64,000 nt of DNA from Mycobacterium sp. Aquia_216 (GTDB lineage: Bacteria; Actinomycetota; Actinomycetes; Mycobacteriales; Mycobacteriaceae), in NCBI RefSeq assembly GCF_026723865.1, contig NZ_CP113529.1:5146001-5210000 (forward strand). The letters run 5' to 3'. The notes under the pieces were generated by a model. That model saw only the letters and a list, made by a program, of their open reading frames with translations. It was not told where the DNA came from and did no database searches. Position 1 is the stretch's first letter; the number at the start of each line of letters is the position of its first letter. A program made the position numbers and the translations under genes. Shown here one piece after another: positions 40,130-52,478 of the stretch.

Positions 40130-43100
40130 TCAGGCGTGGCGTCCGGCTTCCTGCACCAGCCGCACGCGGGAGGTCAGCCCCAGCTTGGCGTACACATGCG
40201 TGAGATGTGTCTGCACCGTGCGCGGTGAGATGAAAAGCCGCAGACCTATGTCCTTGTTGCCCAAGCCTTCTGAGACCAGGCGGACCACCTCGAGCTCGGT
40301 GGGTGTAAGTGATCCCCAGCCGCTGGCGGGGCGGCCGCGTGCACCGCGACCCCGCCGCGCGTAGCTGATGGCTTCGGAGGTGGACAGAGCATTCCCTTCC
40401 GACCATGCGCTTTCGAACGAATTCTGCCCCAGGGTTTTTCGTACTTGAGACAGCGAGGCATCGTAGCTCGCTTGAAAGGCCAGGAAGCGCACGTTGCCTT
40501 GCCGCTGCCGGATGCCTTCGGCCGCACCGAACAGCCGCGCCGCGTGTTCAGGGTTGACGATGGCGGCCAGTGCGGCAAGGCATTCGAGGGCGTCGGGCAG
40601 ATGTAGGTGTCCGCCCGTGCGCTCGGCAACTTCGACGGCTTCGTGCAGGTCGCGTTCGGCCTGCTGCAGTTCGCCTTGGGCGACGGCGACTCGACCGCGC
40701 GCCGTCAGCGCCCGTACCTGATGCGATCCGGGAACCGAGGCGACGGTGTCATCCGCCCAGCGTCGCGCGGCGACCAGATCCCCGCACACCAACGCCGCCT
40801 CAGCCATGGGCAGGACGCTTCTGACGAATAGCTCCTTCAGCGCCGTAGTGTGCCGCCAGGCCGCCTCGCAGGCTTCCTTGGCCGCCACCGTGTTGCCCCT
40901 TGCCAGCTCTGCATTCGCCACTGCCACATAGGCGGTGTCCTCGTGGAAACCACCCATAGCGGCCCCAATTTCGAGGGCGGCTTCGCCCGCGGCGCGCGCT
41001 GCGGCAGCATCGCCGCCGAATACCAGCGCTTGTGCCAAGGTCATCAGTCCGAATGCTTCCATCGGGCGGTCCTGAGCGGCTCGCGCCTCCGCTACCAGCG
41101 CACGGGATACCAAGAGACCCTCCGCCAGGTTGCCCTGCAACACCAGCGAGCCGCTGAGAAACGTCCGGCTGTACCGGGACATAAAGCTATCGCCGAGCGC
41201 GTCGGCAAGGTCTCGCCCTTCCACACCGGCCGCGACGGAAGCGGTTGCATCTCCGGCGACACTCGCGATGAAGCACTGGTAGCCACGCACCTGGCAAAGA
41301 GCGACGGAATCACCCGCCGCGCGAGCTAAATCGACCGCTTCGGCCAAATACGGGCTTGCCAGCTCGGGTTCGTTTATCGCAAGCAGACCGCAGGTCATCA
41401 TGCTGTCCACGACCAGTGCCGCGTTGTCGAGTTCGCGTGCCGCGGCCAGGGCTTCTTCTGCCCGTTGCCGACTGGCTTGCATGGAGCACCAGACCGCTAG
41501 CCGCCCGCAGTCTGCCACCGCTCGTATCCAAACTTCGGCAGCGACCTGATCGTCGCGGTAGCGCTCGTCGGTGAAGACGGCGTCCATCCCGGCGACGCCT
41601 TCCCGGAATCGCCCGCGGGTCACCCACAATCGCTGCAACGCCGACACGAGGCGTAAAGCCGGGTCGAAATCGGCGGCGTCGCAACTCCACGCATGGGCCG
41701 CTCGGAGGTTGTCCATTTCGAGTTCAGCCCAGGGGACTAACGGTGTCCCGTCGCCGCCTGTCTGCGATTCCAGCGTCATCGCGGCGGCGGTGTAGTGGTC
41801 ACGGTGGCGGGTCCGCACGGCCTCGGCTTCGCCTGATTCCGCGAGCTTTTCCAGACCGTACTGGCGGACGGTCTCCAGCAGCCGGTACCGCATCGCGCCT
41901 TGGATCTCCTCGGCGACGATCAGCGACTTGTCGACGAGCAGCCCGAGCAGATCGACGAGCTGAAACTGCTCCACGCCGCCGTCAGCCCCGACGGCGTGCG
42001 CGGCGTCGAGGTCGAAGCCACCCATGAACACCGCCAGGCGGCGGAACAAGATGCGTTCCGGTTCGGTGAGCATGGCGTGTGACCAGTCGATGGACGCGCG
42101 CAGCGTCTGCTGACGGCGAACCGCGGTGCGCGCGCCGCCCGCGAGCAGCCGGAAGTTGCGATGCAGGCCGTCGACGATCTGGGTCAACGACAGGGTGCGC
42201 GTGCGCGCGGCGGCGAGCTCGATCGCCAGCGGCATACCATCCAGGCGCCGGCAGATCTGCGCGATCGCGGACGAATTATCCTCGGTGAGGCGGAAATCCG
42301 GCTTCGTGCGACGGGCACGGTCGACGAACAACGAGATGGCTTCGCCATCTACCGACAACGACGGGACCCGCCAGGTCAGCTCACCGACGATGCCGATCGG
42401 CTCGCGGCTGGTAGCCAGAAACGTGACGTCCGGACCGGCATCCAGCAGCGCCACTACCAGGGCCGCGCTCGCGTCCAGTAGATGCTCGCAATTGTCGAGA
42501 AGCAGCAACATCTTTCGGTTCCTGACAAACCTCGACACCGTCTCCATGGTGGAACGGCCCGGTTGGTCGGCCAGGCCCAAAGTGCGGGCCAGGGCAACGG
42601 GCACGACAACGGGATTGGTGACCGGCGCCAGATCGACGAACCAGACTCCGCCGCCGAATTCGGCTGCTATTTCGTCGGCGACCTGAATTGCCAAGCGTGT
42701 CTTCCCGACGCCGCCCGCGCCGGTCAGAGTCACCAGCCTGTTGTCTTTCAAGATCTGCCCGATGTCGCTGATCTGAGCATCACGGCCCACGAAGCTGGTC
42801 AACTGGACCGGAAGACGGGAACTGACAACGTCATTCGTCGCGCGGAGCGGCGGAAAGTCGTTGCGCAAATCCGGGTGACATAGCTGCACTACCCGCTCCG
42901 GGCGCGGCAGATCGCGCAGCGGATAGCTGCCCAGATCGGTGAGCCACGCTCCATCGGGTAGCCGATCCACCACCAGCGATTCGGTCACCCCCGACAACAC
43001 CGTCTGTCCCCCGTGGCCCAGATCGCGCAGCCGTGCGGTGCGGTTGATCGTGGGTCCGGCGTAATTTGCGTCGTCGCGCAGCTGGATCTCGCCGGTGTGT

Positions 43101-43429
43101 ATACCGATACGCAGCCGGATCGGCGCCAGTGGGGCGCGCTGCAACAGCAACGCGCACGCGACGGCGTCGCTGGCCCGGGCGAACGCGGCCACGAAGCTGT
43201 CGCCCTCGCCTTGCTCCACCGGGCGCACGCCGTCGTACGCACCGACGGTTTCGTTCACGGTGCGATTCAGTTGCGCGAGCGCGGCCGTCATCTTCTCGGG
43301 CTCGGCTTCCCACAGTCGCGTCGAACCCTCGACATCGGCCAGTAGCAATGTCACCGTTCCGGTCGGCAGCAACTCGCTCACGCCCAAATCGCTCCAGGTT
43401 AGCGACGGTATTTCCGCATTCTGGCTCAT
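40130..43429 (-). CDS. Class III nucleotide cyclase / NB-ARC ATPase / LuxR regulator
   Basis: The product has 1099 residues from ATG 43429 and matches the Rv0386/Rv1358/Rv2488c type. An N-terminal class III cyclase domain has VTLLLADVEGSTRLWE, GEGDSFVAAF and RIGIHTGE, with the transition-state Asn and Arg in PTINRTARL. A NB-ARC ATPase has Walker A LTGAGGVGKTRLA and Walker B MLLLLDNCEHLL. A TPR region spans about 500 residues, and a C-terminal LuxR HTH reads LTPTELEVVRLVSEGLGNKD. Cyclic nucleotide output and ligand sensing are inferred from the family. A longer frame reaches 43636 but its first 69 residues look non-coding. It is convergent with lpqT, with stop codons abutting. Confidence 0.88.
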   Translation of the reverse strand: MSQNAEIPSLTWSDLGVSELLPTGTVTLLLADVEGSTRLWEAEPEKMTAALAQLNRTVNETVGAYDGVRPVEQGEGDSFVAAFARASDAVACALLLQRAPLAPIRLRIGIHTGEIQLRDDANYAGPTINRTARLRDLGHGGQTVLSGVTESLVVDRLPDGAWLTDLGSYPLRDLPRPERVVQLCHPDLRNDFPPLRATNDVVSSRLPVQLTSFVGRDAQISDIGQILKDNRLVTLTGAGGVGKTRLAIQVADEIAAEFGGGVWFVDLAPVTNPVVVPVALARTLGLADQPGRSTMETVSRFVRNRKMLLLLDNCEHLLDASAALVVALLDAGPDVTFLATSREPIGIVGELTWRVPSLSVDGEAISLFVDRARRTKPDFRLTEDNSSAIAQICRRLDGMPLAIELAAARTRTLSLTQIVDGLHRNFRLLAGGARTAVRRQQTLRASIDWSHAMLTEPERILFRRLAVFMGGFDLDAAHAVGADGGVEQFQLVDLLGLLVDKSLIVAEEIQGAMRYRLLETVRQYGLEKLAESGEAEAVRTRHRDHYTAAAMTLESQTGGDGTPLVPWAELEMDNLRAAHAWSCDAADFDPALRLVSALQRLWVTRGRFREGVAGMDAVFTDERYRDDQVAAEVWIRAVADCGRLAVWCSMQASRQRAEEALAAARELDNAALVVDSMMTCGLLAINEPELASPYLAEAVDLARAAGDSVALCQVRGYQCFIASVAGDATASVAAGVEGRDLADALGDSFMSRYSRTFLSGSLVLQGNLAEGLLVSRALVAEARAAQDRPMEAFGLMTLAQALVFGGDAAAARAAGEAALEIGAAMGGFHEDTAYVAVANAELARGNTVAAKEACEAAWRHTTALKELFVRSVLPMAEAALVCGDLVAARRWADDTVASVPGSHQVRALTARGRVAVAQGELQQAERDLHEAVEVAERTGGHLHLPDALECLAALAAIVNPEHAARLFGAAEGIRQRQGNVRFLAFQASYDASLSQVRKTLGQNSFESAWSEGNALSTSEAISYARRGRGARGRPASGWGSLTPTELEVVRLVSEGLGNKDIGLRLFISPRTVQTHLTHVYAKLGLTSRVRLVQEAGRHA

Positions 43430-43580
43430 ATTAGCCAGCATGGCGACGCAGTCGAGGCAAAACATCGGCCAGAACGCGTAGATGACTACTATCGAGCCAA
43501 CGCAATTACGACATGCCGCGCGTAGATCTACGCGCTGTGGCGGATGGTCTTCGTTTCCCGTCGCCGGATAGTCGACTGCC

Positions 43581-44822
43581 ATGACCGCCCTCATCAACAA
43601 CTGCCCGAGCGTTTTTGACGCGGGATTGCCCGCCATCGCCTACGACCACCTCGCCGATCCCGAGGAGGCACACCGCATCCTGGCCGACGCCCGAAGGCAG
43701 GCCCCCATCGCGATCGGCCGCTACGGACCCGAGGTGCTGAGCTACAAGCTGGTCCGCACGGTGCTGCGCGACCACCGGTTCGTCACCGCGCAGGGCCTCG
43801 GACTCGACGCACAGGGCGTCACTTCGGGCCCGCTGTGGGACCGCGCGACCGCCAACATCCTGGGCCTCGACGGCGCCGCGCATCAGCGCCTGCGCCGGCT
43901 GGTGTCCAAGGCCTTCGCGCCTCGTGCCGCCGAACGACTGCGAACCCTCGCCGCCGAGATCATCGATTCGCTGGTGGACCCGTTCACCAAGACGGGGCAT
44001 TGCGACATCGTCTCCGACATCGCCCAGGGCTACCCGACTCCGGTCATCTGCGCGCTGCTGGGCGCGTCGGCCAAGGATTGGCAGCTGTTCTCCGACTGGG
44101 TCAACGACATCAAGAAAATCTTCGAATGGAACATCGCCGCGGACGAGCCGCTGATTCTGGCCGCATGGAACGAACTCGACGCCTACCTCGAAGACCTGAT
44201 CGACCACCGCCGAGAGAACTTGACCGACGATCTGATCTCCGATCTGATCCGCGCCGAAGACCCGGCTGTTCCAGGCGACCGCCTCACCCACGACGAACTG
44301 ATCATGCTCTGCGGCACCCTGCTCGGCGCCGGCACCGACACCACCCGCAACCAGCTGGCCGCGGCGATAGGCGTGCTCTGCACCCACCCCGACCAATGGG
44401 CGCTGGTCGCCCGGCAACCGGAATTGGTGCCCAACGCGGTCCAGGAGCTAATGCGGTACTGCCCCATCGTTTTCAGCACCGTTCGGCGGGCCGCCGAAGA
44501 CATCGATCTGGACGGTATCCGCATCCCGGCCGGGACTCTGGTGGCTGCCAACACCGCCTCGGCAAACCGCGATGCGTGCGTTTACGACGACCCGGACCGG
44601 CTCGACATCACCCGTCAGAACGCGGCCCCCATCCTGAACTTCGGTGGCGGCGTGCACTATTGCCTGGGCGCCCACCTGGCGCGGCTGGAACTGACTGAGG
44701 CTCTTCGGGTTATCACCCGACGCATGCCCAACGCGCGCCCGACGGGACCGAGCCCGTGGAAAGGCATGGCCGGGATTACCGGACCGCTGCGCGTGCCACT
44801 GGAGTTCGACCCGGGGAACTAG
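43581..44822 (+). CDS. Cytochrome P450
   Basis: The 413-residue soluble bacterial P450 has the heme signature FGGGVHYCLGAHLAR with the proximal Cys, the I-helix acid-alcohol pair GAGTDTTRNQ and the K-helix ELMRY followed by the perf region. It is a class I monooxygenase needing ferredoxin and reductase, neither of which is encoded nearby. The substrate is unknown; the CYP number cannot be assigned without searching. ATG 43581 lies 152 bases from the divergent regulator start and could be its target. The SDR gene follows after 14 bases. Confidence 0.93.
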   Translation: MTALINNCPSVFDAGLPAIAYDHLADPEEAHRILADARRQAPIAIGRYGPEVLSYKLVRTVLRDHRFVTAQGLGLDAQGVTSGPLWDRATANILGLDGAAHQRLRRLVSKAFAPRAAERLRTLAAEIIDSLVDPFTKTGHCDIVSDIAQGYPTPVICALLGASAKDWQLFSDWVNDIKKIFEWNIAADEPLILAAWNELDAYLEDLIDHRRENLTDDLISDLIRAEDPAVPGDRLTHDELIMLCGTLLGAGTDTTRNQLAAAIGVLCTHPDQWALVARQPELVPNAVQELMRYCPIVFSTVRRAAEDIDLDGIRIPAGTLVAANTASANRDACVYDDPDRLDITRQNAAPILNFGGGVHYCLGAHLARLELTEALRVITRRMPNARPTGPSPWKGMAGITGPLRVPLEFDPGN

Positions 44823-44836
44823 GAGACACTAGGGGC

Positions 44837-45706
44837 ATGACCGACTGGACCGCCGCCGATCTGCCGTCGTTCGCCGGGCGCACCGTGATCATCACCGGCG
44901 CCAACAGTGGGCTGGGAGCCATCACCGCCCGTGAGTTGGCCCGCGTCGGCGCCAACGTCATCCTGGCCGTGCGCACCCCGAGCAAGGGTGAGGCCGCCGC
45001 CGCGAAGATGTCCGGGGACGTCGAGGTGCGCCAGCTGGATCTGCAGGACCTGTCGTCGGTACACCAATTCGCCGACCGGATCGTCGGCGCCGACCTGCTG
45101 ATCAACAACGCCGGCATCATGGCCGCCCCCTTCGCGCTGACCGCCGACGGCTTCGAGAGCCAGATCGGCACCAACCACTTCGGCCATTTCGCGCTGACCA
45201 ACCTGTTGCTACCCAAGCTCACCGACCGGGTGGTGACGCTGTCGTCGTTCGCGCACTGGCCCGGTCGGATCGATTTCGACGACATCAACTGGAAGACGCG
45301 GCGATACTCGGCCTGGCTGGCTTACAGCCAGTCGAAGCTGGCCAACCTGCTGTTCACCAGTGAACTGCAGCGACGCCTCAGGTTGGCCGGCTCGCCGCTG
45401 CGTGCGGTGGCCGCCCACCCCGGCTACTCGCACACCAACCTGCAGGGTGCGACAGGTCGCAAAGTGGGCGACGCGCTGATGTCGGCCGCCACCCGGGTGG
45501 TCGCCACCAGCGCAGACTTCGGGGGGCAGCAAACGCTGTACGCCGCGTCGCAGGACCTGCCGGGCGACACGTTCATCGGTCCCAAATTCGGCTGGATCGG
45601 CCGAACGCAGCCCGTCAGTCGCAGTCGGCGGGCACAAGATCCAACCACCGCCACCGCGCTCTGGGACCTATCCGAGGAGCTCACCGGCACTAAATTTCCG
45701 CTTTAA
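44837..45706 (+). CDS. Short-chain dehydrogenase/reductase
   Basis: The 289-residue NAD(P)-dependent oxidoreductase has the Rossmann motif TGANSGLG at residues 21-28, NNAGIM, the catalytic YSQSK pair (Tyr and Lys) and HPGYSHTNLQG. It resembles retinol-dehydrogenase-like and protochlorophyllide-like SDRs common in mycobacteria. ATG 44837 has AGGGG upstream and lies 14 bases after the P450 stop, so both are probably one transcript; a P450 followed by an SDR suggests oxidation of a lipid or alcohol product. The substrate is unknown. Confidence 0.92.
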   Translation: MTDWTAADLPSFAGRTVIITGANSGLGAITARELARVGANVILAVRTPSKGEAAAAKMSGDVEVRQLDLQDLSSVHQFADRIVGADLLINNAGIMAAPFALTADGFESQIGTNHFGHFALTNLLLPKLTDRVVTLSSFAHWPGRIDFDDINWKTRRYSAWLAYSQSKLANLLFTSELQRRLRLAGSPLRAVAAHPGYSHTNLQGATGRKVGDALMSAATRVVATSADFGGQQTLYAASQDLPGDTFIGPKFGWIGRTQPVSRSRRAQDPTTATALWDLSEELTGTKFPL

Positions 45707-46048
45707 GGCTGGCCACCGGTGCCACACCGGCCTCCGCTGGGATCGGCCGGCGTTTTGCCCACCTCTGAGCGACAAGTGGGCTTCCGGTGCGCCACCATCC
45801 GGTCTTGTCGTCGGAGGCGGGCACGTCGAACGTCCCCGCGACCAGACACCAGTGGGGCCGATGTGACGTTCACTGGTCGCGAGCGGATTCCAAATTTCCG
45901 CTCCGAGGTGCCGATGCGCTAACCTTGCCGGGCGTCACGGCGAGGGTGGCAGGCGTCTAGCCAGCACCGTTATCGACGGCGACCGACATATGTCGCGAAC
46001 CTCGCCGTGCCTTGAGACCCGGGTACTTCAGCACACAGGAGCGACACG
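45707..46048. promoter_or_regulatory. Intergenic region upstream of rplY with a hairpin
   Basis: The 342-base interval holds no convincing gene. CGCGACCAG (45837-45845) and CTGGTCGCG (45873-45881) form a perfect 9-bp inverted repeat around 27 bases, preceded by ACGTC and containing GACGT in the loop. It might end the SDR transcript or structure the rplY leader. The rplY start has ACAGGAGCGACACG upstream, with AGGAG at 46037-46041. Confidence 0.45.
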
Positions 46049-46705
46049 ATGGCTACAAAAGCCGTAACCAACCAAATCACCGCCACGGTGCGGGCCGAGA
46101 CCGGCAAGGGCGCGTCCCGGCGTGCCCGGCGCGAGGGCAGGATTCCCGCCGTCCTCTACGGCCACGGCGCCGACCCGCAGCACCTCGAGTTGCCCGGGCG
46201 CGACTTCGCGGCTGTGCTCAGGCACGCCGGCACGAACGCCGTGCTGACCCTCGATATCGCCGGTAAAGAGCAGTTCGCGCTGACCAAAGTGCTCGATATC
46301 CACCCGATCCGCCGCACCATTCAGCACGCCGACCTGCTGGTCGTGCGTCGCGGCGAGAAGGTCAACGTCGAGGTCAACGTCGTGATCGAGGGCGAGGCCG
46401 GGCCTGACACCCTGGTCACCCAGGAGACCAGCACCATCGAGATCGAGGCCGAGGCCTTGTCGATTCCCGAACAGTTGACGGTGTCGGTCGAGGGCGCCGC
46501 ACCCGGCACCCAGTTCACGGCCGGACAGATCACGCTGCCGTCGGGGGTCACCCTGGTTTCCGACCCGGACACGCTGGTGGTCAACGTGGTGAACGCACCG
46601 ACCGCCGAAGACCTCGAGGAAGAGGGTTCCGGCGAGGCCGCCGAGGGCGAGGAAGCAGCCGACGGGGCCGGCGACGACCAGGCCGCCGAAGACGAGTCCG
46701 AGTAG
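46049..46705 (+). CDS. rplY: 50S ribosomal protein L25 / general stress protein Ctc
   Basis: The 218-residue protein is the long TL5/CTC form of L25. The N-terminal 5S-rRNA-binding part has [21 protein letters not shown], and the C-terminal CTC beta-barrel follows (about residues 98-185, [18 protein letters not shown] ... [15 protein letters not shown]). The tail is highly acidic ([22 protein letters not shown]). It matches Rv1015c (215 aa), and pth follows 12 bases later, the conserved order. Confidence 0.96.
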   Translation: MATKAVTNQITATVRAETGKGASRRARREGRIPAVLYGHGADPQHLELPGRDFAAVLRHAGTNAVLTLDIAGKEQFALTKVLDIHPIRRTIQHADLLVVRRGEKVNVEVNVVIEGEAGPDTLVTQETSTIEIEAEALSIPEQLTVSVEGAAPGTQFTAGQITLPSGVTLVSDPDTLVVNVVNAPTAEDLEEEGSGEAAEGEEAADGAGDDQAAEDESE

Positions 46706-46717
46706 GCGGCCGACGAC

Positions 46718-47293
46718 GTGGCCGAACCGCTTTTGGTGGTCGGCCTGGGCAATCCCGGGGACAACTACGCCCGTACCCGGCACAACCTCGGGTTCATGGT
46801 TGCCGACCTGCTCGCCGCCCGGGTGGGCTCGAAGTTCAAGGTGCACAAGCGTTCCGGCGCTGAAGTGGTCAACGGTCGGCTCGCCGGGCACTCGGTGTTG
46901 GTCGCCAAGCCGCGCTGCTACATGAACGAGTCCGGCCGCCAGGTCGGCCCGCTGGCGAAGTTCTACTCCGTGGCGCCCGCCGACATCATCGTCGTCCACG
47001 ACGAACTCGACCTCGACTTCGGTCGCATCCGGCTCAAGATCGGCGGCGGCGAAGGCGGCCACAACGGGCTGCGCTCGGTGGCTTCGGCGCTGGGCACCAA
47101 AGACTTTCAGCGGGTGCGCGTCGGCATCGGGCGTCCGCCCGGGCGCAAAGACCCGGCGGCGTTCGTGCTGGAGAGCTTCACCGCCAGTGAGCGCCCCGAG
47201 ATTCCTACGATCTGTGAGCAGGCGGCCGACGCCACCGAGCTGCTGATCGAACTGGGGCTAGAGCCCGCGCAGAACCGCGTCCACGCCTGGTAG
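46718..47293 (+). CDS. pth: Peptidyl-tRNA hydrolase
   Basis: The 191-residue enzyme recycles tRNA from dropped-off peptidyl-tRNAs. It has the [23 protein letters not shown] signature with the catalytic His and Asn, [28 protein letters not shown] with the second-sphere Asp, and [13 protein letters not shown]. The length matches Rv1014c (191 aa). It starts with GTG 46718, 12 bases after rplY, with translational coupling likely. It is convergent with the pks16-like gene, the stops being 12 bases apart. Confidence 0.96.
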   Translation: MAEPLLVVGLGNPGDNYARTRHNLGFMVADLLAARVGSKFKVHKRSGAEVVNGRLAGHSVLVAKPRCYMNESGRQVGPLAKFYSVAPADIIVVHDELDLDFGRIRLKIGGGEGGHNGLRSVASALGTKDFQRVRVGIGRPPGRKDPAAFVLESFTASERPEIPTICEQAADATELLIELGLEPAQNRVHAW

Positions 47294-47305
47294 TGGCGGC
47301 GTCCG

Positions 47306-48943
47306 CTAGCCGGTGACCAGGGTGACGGAGTTGGACCGGCGCAGCTTGCCCGACGGCGTCTTGGGGATGGTCCCGGGACCGAGCACCACAACGTTGCGGG
47401 GCCGCATGTCGACCTCTTTGAGCACCTCGCGGGCGACCTCGTGCTCCATCCGGCGCACCGCGGCCGGGTCCTGGAAGGCGTTGGACTCGACCGCCACGGC
47501 GAACGTCTCGCGGGAGTGGCCGGCGTCCAGGCGGACCGCCACGGCGCAACCGGGGCGGACCCCGTCGACCCGGCAAGCGGCCCGCTCGATGTCGGTCGGA
47601 TAGATGTTGCGGCCCGCCATGATGATGACGTCCTTGACGCGGCCGCAGACCACGATGTGGCCGTCTTCGTTGATGTAGCCGAGGTCGCCGGTGTCGTACC
47701 AGCCGTGCTCGTCCTGGGCCGAGATGAAGCCGCCCATGGTCAGGTAGCCAGGCGTCAGCGACTCGCCGCGCAGCTCGATGACGCCGACGCCGCGCGGTGG
47801 CATCACATTGCCCTGCTCGTCGATGATGCGCGCCTCGAGATCCTTCAGCAGCGGGCCGAGGGTGGCCAGCCGGCGGGTGTTGCCCTTGGTCGCGGGCACG
47901 GCCCGGCGCAGGGCGGCCAGCAGATCGGCGTCCACCTCGTCGACGACCAAACCGGCGTTGCACTCCGAGAACGACACGGCCAGCGTCGTCTCGGCCATGC
48001 CGTAGGCCGGCAGAATCGCCGATGACCTCAGGCCGAACGGCTTTCCAGCGTCCAGCAGGTCCTCGACGTCGGCGGGCTCGACGGGCTCGGCGCCGGACAG
48101 CGCGAACCGCAGCGTCGACAGGTCGAAGTCGCCGGGCTTGGCCTGGCGGCGCAGCCGCTTGGCCAGCAGCGCGTACGCGAAGTTGGGCGCCGCGGTCATG
48201 GTGCCCTTGTACTTGTCGATCAGCTTGGCCCACAGCAGCGCGTCACGCAGGAAGTCCATCGGGGTGACCTTGACCAGCTCCGCGCCGAAGTACATCGGGA
48301 TGGTGAGGAAGCCGACCATGCCCATGTCGTGGAAGCAGGGCAGCCAGCTGACCATCACGTCGTTGTCGATGTCGTACTGCGCGCCGATGAACATCGCCTC
48401 GGCGTTGGAGTAGATGTTGCGGTGGGTGATCTGGACGGCCTTCGGCGAGCCGGTCGATCCGGACGTCAGCTGCATCAGCGCGAGATCGTCTTCGCCGACC
48501 TCGATCGGGTCGATCGGCTCCGACGCCAGCAGGTCGGTGACGGTCAGGACGTTGATGCCCTTCTCCTCCAGTACCGGGATGGCGACCAGGAAGGGCTCGG
48601 AGACGATCACCACGTCGGCCTCGATCATGCCGATGACGTTCATCGTGTCCTCAGCCCACACGGCCAGGTCCGTCCGCGGGGTGGGCTGGTGGAGCATGGT
48701 CAGGCTGGCTCCGCGCATCCACAGGCCCTGCGCGGTCGGGGCGATCTCTACCGGGAAGCCGGCGAGCACGCCGACGGCGTCGCCGAGGCCGATGCCCGCG
48801 GCGGCCAAGCCGCCCGCGATGCAGCGGGCACGCTCGTGAACCTCGCCCCAGGTGTGGCGGACGGGCGCGTGCGGATCACCGGTAACCATGCCCTTCTTCG
48901 AAATGCGGGCGTTGTGGAACATCTTCTCGGTAAACCTGCTCAC
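47306..48943 (-). CDS. pks16: Fatty-acyl ligase annotated Pks16 in M. tuberculosis
   Basis: The 545-residue acyl-activating enzyme is an ANL-family ligase, not a polyketide synthase, despite the inherited M. tuberculosis name. The P-loop is [17 protein letters not shown], the adenylate site has [14 protein letters not shown], and the hinge region has [33 protein letters not shown]. The C-terminal catalytic lysine is in TPSGKLRR. It probably loads a fatty acid as acyl-AMP or acyl-CoA. GTG 48943 follows GAGGAGG and gives one residue more than Rv1013 (544 aa); the track frame to 49033 was rejected. Confidence 0.92.
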   Translation of the reverse strand: MSRFTEKMFHNARISKKGMVTGDPHAPVRHTWGEVHERARCIAGGLAAAGIGLGDAVGVLAGFPVEIAPTAQGLWMRGASLTMLHQPTPRTDLAVWAEDTMNVIGMIEADVVIVSEPFLVAIPVLEEKGINVLTVTDLLASEPIDPIEVGEDDLALMQLTSGSTGSPKAVQITHRNIYSNAEAMFIGAQYDIDNDVMVSWLPCFHDMGMVGFLTIPMYFGAELVKVTPMDFLRDALLWAKLIDKYKGTMTAAPNFAYALLAKRLRRQAKPGDFDLSTLRFALSGAEPVEPADVEDLLDAGKPFGLRSSAILPAYGMAETTLAVSFSECNAGLVVDEVDADLLAALRRAVPATKGNTRRLATLGPLLKDLEARIIDEQGNVMPPRGVGVIELRGESLTPGYLTMGGFISAQDEHGWYDTGDLGYINEDGHIVVCGRVKDVIIMAGRNIYPTDIERAACRVDGVRPGCAVAVRLDAGHSRETFAVAVESNAFQDPAAVRRMEHEVAREVLKEVDMRPRNVVVLGPGTIPKTPSGKLRRSNSVTLVTG

Positions 48944-49279
48944 GCAAACCTCCTCGGCTCCGGCGCTATCCCCAACACCCGGTTTTTCATGTTCCGCGCG
49001 CTCGGCAAAACTTTGCAGCAGGCGCGCGAGCACAATTGGGAAGCGGTTAGATCTCGAAATTGTGATAAACCAGCAACCCCGTGTCCGGTTGCCCGATCAG
49101 CTTGGGCACGGGCCGTGACATCCGGCCGGCGTCGACGAATTGGCCGTCCACCGCAGTTGCCGGCGGACGGCCAAGCCGAGTGCTTTTCCTGATCAATAAT
49201 TGTCACCGCGAGCTATCTTAAGCTCCTCTTAAGTAACAACCCAACTATTCGGCATTTTGAGGTGGATTTCACAGTTCAT
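48944..49279. promoter_or_regulatory. Intergenic region with duplicated CTTAAG upstream of pks16
   Basis: These 336 bases contain no gene I can support. Two CTTAAG palindromes at 49217-49222 and 49228-49233 are spaced one helical turn apart (11 bp, CTTAAGCTCCTCTTAAG), a possible operator. They lie about 45 bases past the ispE stop and about 270 upstream of pks16. The region 49195-49265 is AT-rich. Confidence 0.35.
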
Positions 49280-50233
49280 TCAACCTTCGGTCATCGGTGT
49301 CGGGACCACGCGCGCGCCGGGCACCGGACCGCTCGCGACCCGCACCGTCCGGCAGACGCCGGCTCCCGACAGCTGCGTGCCGACGTCGACCGCCGAGATC
49401 GCTGACGTGCACAAAAATGCACACGTCGGCCCCGAGCCGGAGACGACGCCGGCCAGCGCGCCCGCTTCTTGACCGGCCCGCAGGGTGCGCCGCAGCCCCG
49501 GATTCAGGCTGACCGCGGCGGCTTGCAATTCGTTGCCCAGCAGCGCCGCCAGCTGCTGCGGATCGCCCGCGGCCAATGCGGCCAGCACCGGCCCGGGCTC
49601 GGCGAGCCGCGGCGGGTCTCCCGCATCCCTGAGCCGGTCGAGCTCGCCGAACACCGCCGGGGTGAGCAGCTCGCCGTCGGCGAAGGCCAGCACCCAGTGG
49701 AAGGTGTTCCGGGACAACACGGTGGCCAACTCCTCGCCGCGCCCGGTGCCCAGCGCGGTGCCACCGTGCAGTGCGAAGGGCACGTCGCTGCCCAACCGCG
49801 CGGCCAGCATGCGCAGATCCCGGCGGGGCACGTTGAGTTCCCACAGCGAGTTGATCGCGACCAGCACGGCCGCCGCGTCGGCGCTGCCACCCGCCATACC
49901 GCCGGCCACCGGAATGGATTTGTCGATCATGATCGAGACGTCGGGCGCCCGGCCGACGTGTTCGGCCATCAGCTCGGCGGCCTGCCACGCCAGATTGCGT
50001 TCGTCGGTGGGCAGCGTGTCGGCACCTTCGCCGACGAGTTCGAGCGACAAGACGTCGGCATTGCGCACCGTCACCTCGTCGAGCAGCGAGACGGCCTGAA
50101 ACACGGTCGTCAGCTCGTGGTAACCGTCGTCGCGGCGGTCGCCGACCGCGAGGTACAGGTTGACCTTTCCGGGCACCCGAACCGTGATGGACCCGGTGGG
50201 CACCCACTGCGCAGCGGTGTTGCCGTCAGACAT
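49280..50233 (-). CDS. ispE: 4-diphosphocytidyl-2-C-methyl-D-erythritol kinase IspE
   Basis: The 317-residue GHMP kinase phosphorylates CDP-ME in the MEP isoprenoid pathway. It has the N-terminal [22 protein letters not shown], the ATP-binding GHMP loop [17 protein letters not shown], and the C-terminal [14 protein letters not shown]. It is the third gene of the rpfB-ksgA-ispE unit, 78 bases downstream of ksgA. The length agrees with M. tuberculosis IspE (306 aa). Start ATG 50233. Confidence 0.95.
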   Translation of the reverse strand: MSDGNTAAQWVPTGSITVRVPGKVNLYLAVGDRRDDGYHELTTVFQAVSLLDEVTVRNADVLSLELVGEGADTLPTDERNLAWQAAELMAEHVGRAPDVSIMIDKSIPVAGGMAGGSADAAAVLVAINSLWELNVPRRDLRMLAARLGSDVPFALHGGTALGTGRGEELATVLSRNTFHWVLAFADGELLTPAVFGELDRLRDAGDPPRLAEPGPVLAALAAGDPQQLAALLGNELQAAAVSLNPGLRRTLRAGQEAGALAGVVSGSGPTCAFLCTSAISAVDVGTQLSGAGVCRTVRVASGPVPGARVVPTPMTEG

Positions 50234-50311
50234 CCTCGGTCACCCAGCCAGCCTCCGCCACCGCAGCAGACTATCGCTGCGGGGAGCCAACCACACGCAG
50301 CGGCGCCGGGG

Positions 50312-52443
<2,132 letters not shown>

Positions 52444-52478
52444 TGTTGGGCAACTCCGGCACGAAGGTGTTATGGAAA

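Noticed and set aside
43430..43636. Extension of the cyclase-LuxR gene by 69 residues
   Set aside because: The added sequence is unlike the cyclase family N-terminus and lacks a plausible ribosome-binding site; it would also extend into the P450 promoter and start.
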